From contig CAMNQX010000011.1 in the NCBI GenBank assembly GCA_946550725.1, forward strand, positions 1-55,820: DNA of 55,820 nt, given 5' to 3'. The DNA comes from an uncultured Clostridia bacterium. Its GTDB lineage: Bacteria > Bacillota > Clostridia > Oscillospirales > Oscillospiraceae. Made by a program: the position numbers and the translations under genes. Positions 51,653 through 55,820 of the stretch are shown here, one piece after another. A model generated the notes under the pieces. The model did not search any database, was not told the DNA's origin, and saw only the letters and a program-made list of their open reading frames with translations. The first letter of the stretch is position 1. The number at the start of each line of letters is the position of its first letter.

Positions 51653-53812
51653 ATGAATTTCAAAGATTTGGGCCTGTCTCCTGCCATTTTGAAGGCGCTG
51701 GAGGCCCAGGGGTATCAGGCGCCCACCCCCATCCAATCGGGCGCGATCCCACCGGCGCTCACCGGCCGGGACGTGCTGGGCATCGCCCAGACCGGCACCG
51801 GCAAGACCTGCGCCTTCGCCACCCCCATCCTGCAGCGGCTGGCGGCAAAGCCCGTCCAGGGCAGCCGTCCCATCCGCAGCCTCATTTTGACCCCCACCCG
51901 TGAGCTGGCCCTCCAGATCCAGGAGAGCTTTGTGGCTTACGGGAAAAATCTGCCCCTCAGAAGCGCCGTCATCTTCGGCGGCGTGGGCCAGCAGCCCCAG
52001 GTGGACCAGCTCCGCCGGGGGGTGGACGTGTTGGTCGCCACACCGGGGCGGCTCCTGGACCTCCAGGGCCAGGGCCTCATTGACCTGTCCCGGGTGGAAA
52101 TTTTCGTGCTGGACGAGGCGGATCGGATGCTGGACATGGGCTTCATCCACGACGTGCGCCGGGTGCTGAAGCTCCTTCCGGAGCGGAAGCAGACCCTGTT
52201 TTTCTCCGCCACCATGCCCCCCGAGGTGCAGTCGCTGGTGGACGACCTGCTCCACGACCCCGCCAAGGTGGCGGTCACTCCGGTGTCCTCCCCGGTGGAG
52301 GTCATCCACCAGTCCCTCTATATGGTGGATAAGCCCAACAAATCCAAGCTTTTGGCCTATCTGGTGAACCAGCCGGGGGTGAAAAACGCCCTGGTCTTTT
52401 CCCGCACCAAGCACGGGGCCAACAAGATCGCCGGGGAGCTGGTCAAGGCGGGCATCTCTGCCGCCGCCATCCACGGCAATAAGTCCCAGACCGCCCGCCA
52501 GCAGGCTCTGGGTGACTTCAAGGCGGGGCGGATCAAGGTGTTGGTAGCCACCGACATCGCCGCCCGGGGCATTGACATCGAGGAGCTGTCCCACGTGTTC
52601 AACTACAACCTCCCCGACGTGCCCGAGACCTACGTCCACCGCATCGGCCGCACCGGCCGGGCGGGCCACGGCGGGGTGGCCGTCTCCTTCTGCGACATCA
52701 GCGAGAAGGACGACCTGAAGGGCATTGAAAAGCTCTTGGGGAAGAAGATCCCCGTGGTGGAGAACCACCCCTGGCCTATGGAGAACTTCACTCCGCCCCA
52801 GCGGGACAAGCACGGCAAGCTCATCAACCCCGAGGACGCGGAGGCACGGCAGGCCGCGAGGCAGAAACGCGAGGATAGACGCGCCGCCGGACTTGGAGCA
52901 GTGCGAGGCCAAAAACAGGTCAGGCGTCAGCCTGACGGCATTTTGGCGAGCGGCAGCGAAAGGATGGCGAAACGCCCGTCCAATCCGAGCGCGACAGCCC
53001 CCAGCGTGCCCAAGCCCACCCCCGTCAAGGACCGCACCCCCGGCCAAAAGCGTCAGGCGGCGGGCTACAAGCCCAGCAAAACCCTGGACGAGGCGCTCAC
53101 TGCTATGTCTCCAAGGGACATCGCTCAGGGACCCGCCGCGAGGCGGGACGGCGCGAAAGCGCCGCGAATCTCGGCGCAGCCGAGTTCCCGCAGGGAGGCT
53201 TTGCCGACCGAGGACACAAAATCCGAACGCGACTTAGCGTTCGAGAAGTGGATGGCGGAGGAGCGGGCCATCCAGGCCCAAAAGGGCTATACCGACGCTC
53301 TCTCCGGCGATACAGTGATGGACGCCACCGCGCGGCTGCTGGCTCCCAAGCGTGCCGGCTCGGATGGACCGGAGCGGAAACGCGAGCGTAGGCCCATAGC
53401 GACCGATGGACCGGCGACAGGCCAAAAACAGGCGAAGGGCAAAGCCCTGAGCGGCATTTTGGCCGCGCAGCCGGGAAGCGGGAGCGGCCATGGGCCCAGC
53501 ACGAGCGCGACAGCCCCCAAGCCGAGGCGTGATGCGTCCAATCCGAGCGTGACGGCCTCCAAGCAGCCCAAACCCACCCAGAAGGCCGCCGCTCCCGCTA
53601 AGCCCAAGCAAAAGCCTCAAAAATCCACCTCCACAGGGGCGGGTTCTAACCCCGCCCGCGGCACATCCTCCCTGGAGGAGCGCAAGGCCCGCATCCGCGC
53701 CGAGGCCAAGGCCCGCCGCCGCGGCCCCGCGGACGCTCCCAAGCCCGCTTATCAGAAGGACTCCACCGAGCAGCCCAGCCTGATGAAGCCCTACTATCTC
53801 AACGACGACTAA
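51653..53812 (+). CDS. DEAD-box RNA helicase with repeat-expanded tail
   Basis: The 719-residue protein has all DEAD-box core motifs in its first 360 residues: Q motif [75 protein letters not shown] and [10 protein letters not shown]. It unwinds RNA, for ribosome assembly or cold growth. The tail (about 400-719) is basic, low-complexity and holds palindromic repeat copies C and D and a four-hairpin block as in-frame code (residues about 410-449, 491-532, 568-634). Ends in [13 protein letters not shown] 51653 follows AAGGAACG. Tail is far longer than in typical CshA/RhlE-like proteins. Confidence 0.93.
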   Translation: MNFKDLGLSPAILKALEAQGYQAPTPIQSGAIPPALTGRDVLGIAQTGTGKTCAFATPILQRLAAKPVQGSRPIRSLILTPTRELALQIQESFVAYGKNLPLRSAVIFGGVGQQPQVDQLRRGVDVLVATPGRLLDLQGQGLIDLSRVEIFVLDEADRMLDMGFIHDVRRVLKLLPERKQTLFFSATMPPEVQSLVDDLLHDPAKVAVTPVSSPVEVIHQSLYMVDKPNKSKLLAYLVNQPGVKNALVFSRTKHGANKIAGELVKAGISAAAIHGNKSQTARQQALGDFKAGRIKVLVATDIAARGIDIEELSHVFNYNLPDVPETYVHRIGRTGRAGHGGVAVSFCDISEKDDLKGIEKLLGKKIPVVENHPWPMENFTPPQRDKHGKLINPEDAEARQAARQKREDRRAAGLGAVRGQKQVRRQPDGILASGSERMAKRPSNPSATAPSVPKPTPVKDRTPGQKRQAAGYKPSKTLDEALTAMSPRDIAQGPAARRDGAKAPRISAQPSSRREALPTEDTKSERDLAFEKWMAEERAIQAQKGYTDALSGDTVMDATARLLAPKRAGSDGPERKRERRPIATDGPATGQKQAKGKALSGILAAQPGSGSGHGPSTSATAPKPRRDASNPSVTASKQPKPTQKAAAPAKPKQKPQKSTSTGAGSNPARGTSSLEERKARIRAEAKARRRGPADAPKPAYQKDSTEQPSLMKPYYLNDD
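52882..52999 (+). repeat. palindromic repeat element, copy C (in frame)
   Basis: It has GGACTTGGAGC, outer stem GGCCAAAAAC...GCATTTTGGC, inner hairpin CAGGCGTCAGCCTG, and the end GTCCAATCCGAGCGCGAC, in the same order as copies A and B. It lies within helicase codons about 410-449. Confidence 0.65.
53127..53250 (+). repeat. block of four consecutive hairpins (in frame)
   Basis: CCCGCC-gcga-GGCGGG, GGCGC-gaaa-GCGCC, CTCGGC-gca-GCCGAG and CGAACG-cgacttag-CGTTCG follow one another in helicase codons about 491-532. AATCCGAACGCGAC matches the end motif of copies C and D, so this may be a diverged member. Confidence 0.65.
53356..53555 (+). repeat. palindromic repeat element, copy D (in frame, composite)
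   Basis: It opens CTCGGATGGACCGGAGCGG and closes GCGTCCAATCCGAGCGTGAC; CTCGGAT-GGAC and GTCC-AATCCGAG pair as imperfect terminal inverted repeats. Inside are GGCCAAAAAC...GCATTTTGGCC around AGGGC-aaa-GCCCT, and a second GATGGACCGG. It codes for [12 protein letters not shown], near the GSDGPERGPNW encoded by copy B in murC. Confidence 0.7.
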
Positions 53813-53821
53813 GCGCAAAAC

Positions 53822-53856
53822 GCGGCCCCGGCAGCTTGCCGAGGCCGCGTTTTGAA
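53822..53856 (+). terminator. helicase terminator
   Basis: AAAACGCGGCC-ccggcagcttgccga-GGCCGCGTTTT, with inner pairing CGGCA-g-cTTGCCG, lies between the helicase stop and the converging small gene; works on both strands. Confidence 0.82.
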
Positions 53857-53863
53857 CATTTTT

Positions 53864-54079
53864 TCAGCCCCGCACCAAATTCCGGCGGTACTCGGCGTTG
53901 ATCTGGGCGATCTCCTTCTCCCCGTCGATATAGGGCCGGTAGATCTCCTCCACGTTTCCGCCGCCCAGGTTGTCGCAGCCGTTGCAGGTGCCGCAGCCCC
54001 CGCCGCAGGCGTTGAGCGACTGAGCCACAATGCGTTCCCGTTCCTCCCGGGTGGTGTCTTTGATCAAAATGGAGCGCAT
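53864..54079 (-). CDS. small Cys-rich protein
   Basis: The 71-residue protein starts MRSILIKDTTREERERIVAQ and has ACGGGCGTCNGCDNLGG (four Cys in a short Gly-rich loop), then EEIYRPYIDGEKEIAQINAE. The Cys set may bind a metal or Fe-S cluster. I recall similar small clostridial proteins, sometimes misnamed PurH; no function is known to me. AGGAGGG lies before ATG 54079; the longer frame to 54133 has no ribosome site. Confidence 0.75.
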   Translation of the reverse strand: MRSILIKDTTREERERIVAQSLNACGGGCGTCNGCDNLGGGNVEEIYRPYIDGEKEIAQINAEYRRNLVRG

Positions 54080-54188
54080 GGTCTCCCTCCTTTCGGGGCG
54101 ATTTTGCCCCACATAGCTTTGGCGAAAGGGCAATTCTTATGCAGATGGCCGATTTGGCTAAAAATGCTCGGAAAGTCCCCCGTAGCCC

Positions 54189-54217
54189 TTGCATTTCCAA
54201 GGAACTTTTTATATAAT
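54189..54217 (+). promoter_or_regulatory. promoter of the acyltransferase gene
   Basis: TTGCAT (54189-54194), 17 bases and TATAAT (54212-54217) stand 31 bases before the start. Confidence 0.78.
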
Positions 54218-54248
54218 AGGTGGCAGACTTGTCATAGGAGGCATCCAC

Positions 54249-55322
54249 ATGACCCTTCCCCTGAGCGCCACCGCTCCGCCATCGTCTTCCGGTGCCTCCC
54301 GCGACCGGCGGCTGGACGCCGTGCGCGCGCTGGCGATCGTCATGGTGCTGGTGATCCACTCCGCCTCCGCCGGACTGCTCGCAACGCCCGGCACGGCGAA
54401 TTGGTGGGGCGCTCTTGTTTGGGGCGGGTTGGCGCGGCCCGCGGTCCCGCTGTTTTTCCTCTGCTCCGGGGCGTTGATGCTCTGCAGGGAGATCACCCCC
54501 AAGCGTATCCTCACCCACAATCTGCCCCGCATCCTGTGCGCCATGTTCGCGTGGGCCTTTGTCTACCAGGTGCATCATCTGTGCATGGACGGCTTCACCC
54601 CCGCCGGTCTTTGGGCCGCCGTCAAGTCCACGCTGCTCCTGCGCCACGAGTTCCACTTCTACTACCTTCACATCCTCCTGCTGGTCTACGCCTTCCTCCC
54701 CATCCTGCGGGTCTTTGTCCGCGGCGCCTCCCGCCGGGAGCTGGAATACGCCCTGGCGGTATGGGCGGTGGCCGGTATCCTCTTTCCCTTGCTTCAGGAG
54801 TTCTGGCCCTTTAACCGGGTGGGTCCCATCTCCGCCTGGTGGAAGATGCCCATGAGCTACGCCGCCGTGGGCTACACCCTGCTGGGCCACTACCTGCGCC
54901 AGTACGGCGCGTCCTTCCGCCGCCGCTGGTACGTCCTTGCCTGGGCGGCCGGTTTCACCATCACCTTCTGCGGCACGGCGGTGCTGTCCCTGAAAAGCGG
55001 CGCGCTGTCTGAAAGCTTTTTGTCGGGAATGTCCCCCGGTCCCATGCTCATGGCGGTGGGTCTGTTCGGGGGCATCCTCACCCGCCCCAAGGAGCCGGAC
55101 GGACCGGTCACCCAGCTCACTTCCCTGGTGGCCAGGGCTTCCTTCTGTATCTACCTGGTCCACATCCTGTTTCTCCAGCGGTTTCAGGCCCTGGGCCTCA
55201 GCGGCGGCAACACCCCTTGCTTCCTGTTCGTCCCGTTGACCGCCGCGGCTCTGCTTCTGTGCAGCCTGCTGGTCTGGGCGGTGCTGTCCCGGGTCCCCCT
55301 GGTCCGCCGCTATCTGATCTAG
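54249..55322 (+). CDS. acyltransferase family 3 membrane protein
   Basis: The 357-residue protein has RRLDAVRALAIVMVLVIHS (R-x10-H, the catalytic-type His of Acyl_transf_3), then LARPAVPLFFLCSGALML and about ten TM segments. It likely transfers O-acetyl or another acyl group to a surface glycan or teichoic acid. TAGGAGG is 7 bases before ATG 54249. The gene has its own promoter. Confidence 0.88.
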   Translation: MTLPLSATAPPSSSGASRDRRLDAVRALAIVMVLVIHSASAGLLATPGTANWWGALVWGGLARPAVPLFFLCSGALMLCREITPKRILTHNLPRILCAMFAWAFVYQVHHLCMDGFTPAGLWAAVKSTLLLRHEFHFYYLHILLLVYAFLPILRVFVRGASRRELEYALAVWAVAGILFPLLQEFWPFNRVGPISAWWKMPMSYAAVGYTLLGHYLRQYGASFRRRWYVLAWAAGFTITFCGTAVLSLKSGALSESFLSGMSPGPMLMAVGLFGGILTRPKEPDGPVTQLTSLVARASFCIYLVHILFLQRFQALGLSGGNTPCFLFVPLTAAALLLCSLLVWAVLSRVPLVRRYLI

Positions 55323-55356
55323 CCATATCCAAAACCGGAAAGGAGCGCATATCACC

Positions 55357-55820
55357 ATGACCAACCAAGAAAAAACCATGGAAAAGATCGTCGCCCTGTG
55401 CAAGGGCCGGGGCTTTATCTTCGCCGGCTCGGAAATTTACGGCGGCCTGGCCAACACCTGGGACTACGGCCCTCTGGGCGTGGAGCTGAAAAACAACGTC
55501 AAGCGGGCCTGGTGGAAGAAATTCGTCCAGGAGAACCCCTATAACGTGGGGCTGGACGCCGCCATCCTCATGAATCCCCAGACCTGGGTGGCCTCGGGCC
55601 ATCTGGCGGGCTTCTCCGATCCCCTGATGGACTGCCGGGAGTGCCACGAGCGGTTCCGGGCCGACAAGGTCATCGAGGACTGGTGCGCCGAGAACGGCTT
55701 CACTCTGGACAAGCCCATCGACGCCTTCACCCAGGCCGAGATGAAGGACTTCATCGAGACCCACGCCATCCCCTGCCCCACCTGCGGCAAGCACAATTTC
55801 ACCGACATCCGCCAGTTCAA
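55357..55820 (+). CDS. glyS: glycyl-tRNA synthetase, dimeric (partial)
   Basis: The frame is open to the window edge (154 codons). MEKIVALCKGRGFIFAGSEI, then GGLANTWDYGPLGVELKNNV is the start of dimeric (eukaryote-like) GlyRS; CPTCGKHNFTDIRQF near the end is a zinc-type insert. It charges tRNA-Gly; one such tRNA (TCC) lies at 868-941. GGAAAGGAG is 12 bases before ATG 55357. The rest lies outside the window. Confidence 0.93.
   Translation, partial: MTNQEKTMEKIVALCKGRGFIFAGSEIYGGLANTWDYGPLGVELKNNVKRAWWKKFVQENPYNVGLDAAILMNPQTWVASGHLAGFSDPLMDCRECHERFRADKVIEDWCAENGFTLDKPIDAFTQAEMKDFIETHAIPCPTCGKHNFTDIRQF

Overview
The window reads as a chromosome segment of a GC-rich, spore-forming, Gram-positive anaerobe of the Clostridia. 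The best guess is a gut Oscillospiraceae/Flavonifractor-like lineage, inferred from gene content and not from a database match. Supporting evidence: an alpha/beta spore protein (SASP), its germination protease GPR, a SleB-type cortex hydrolase and Spo0A-like boxes; strong AGGAGG ribosome sites; TTGaca-17-TAtaAT promoters; frequent GTG/TTG starts; and SLH-domain surface proteins.

Layout. Bases 1-1030 hold a cluster of candidate Spo0A boxes and a five-tRNA minus-strand operon (Gly-Arg-His-Gln-Lys) with a clear promoter and terminator. Bases 1.1-12.5 kb carry housekeeping and envelope genes: murC, CCA transferase, a P-loop ATPase, pgi, a TetR/glycosyltransferase/O-antigen-ligase-like/Ig-like run, a divergent radical SAM gene and a SleB hydrolase. 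Bases about 12.5-18.2 kb are a small mobilizable element with a large serine recombinase, a Rep_trans/MobT-like relaxase, an FtsK/TcpA-like coupling ATPase and two small leader genes. It has no mating-pore genes, so it looks like an IME that borrows a conjugation machine. Bases 18.3-32.3 kb hold a WG-repeat secreted protein behind a structured leader, a SASP, a HerA-like ATPase, an AI-2E permease, a MurJ/SpoVB-like flippase, and a 1748-residue secreted protein paired with an SLH protein. Bases 32.7-44.9 kb form one long plus-strand catabolic locus: PRD regulator, EI, HPr, IIA, IIB, IIC, RDD, BadF-type sugar kinase, GH4 phosphoglycosidase, MupG-like phosphomuramidase, GlmU-like nucleotidyltransferase and SIS protein. 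Bases 45-55.8 kb hold asnB with an ATP-grasp ligase, gpr, rpsT, a shikimate kinase, a GtrII-like membrane protein, a DEAD-box helicase, a small Cys-rich protein, an acyltransferase and the start of glyS.

Main points for a second look. (1) A family of palindromic repeats of about 120 bp lies in a tRNA spacer, at the 3' end of murC where it supplies the last codons and the stop, and in frame inside the helicase tail; the copies differ by paired changes that keep the same stem. (2) The PTS locus carries its own EI and an HPr with Asn at position 46 in place of the regulatory Ser, joined to enzymes suggesting salvage of amino-sugar or peptidoglycan-derived disaccharides. (3) The mobile element has a 16-bp perfect inverted repeat, with a stop codon in its loop, at the position expected for an oriT. 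(4) Two long structured 5' leaders look like attenuators.
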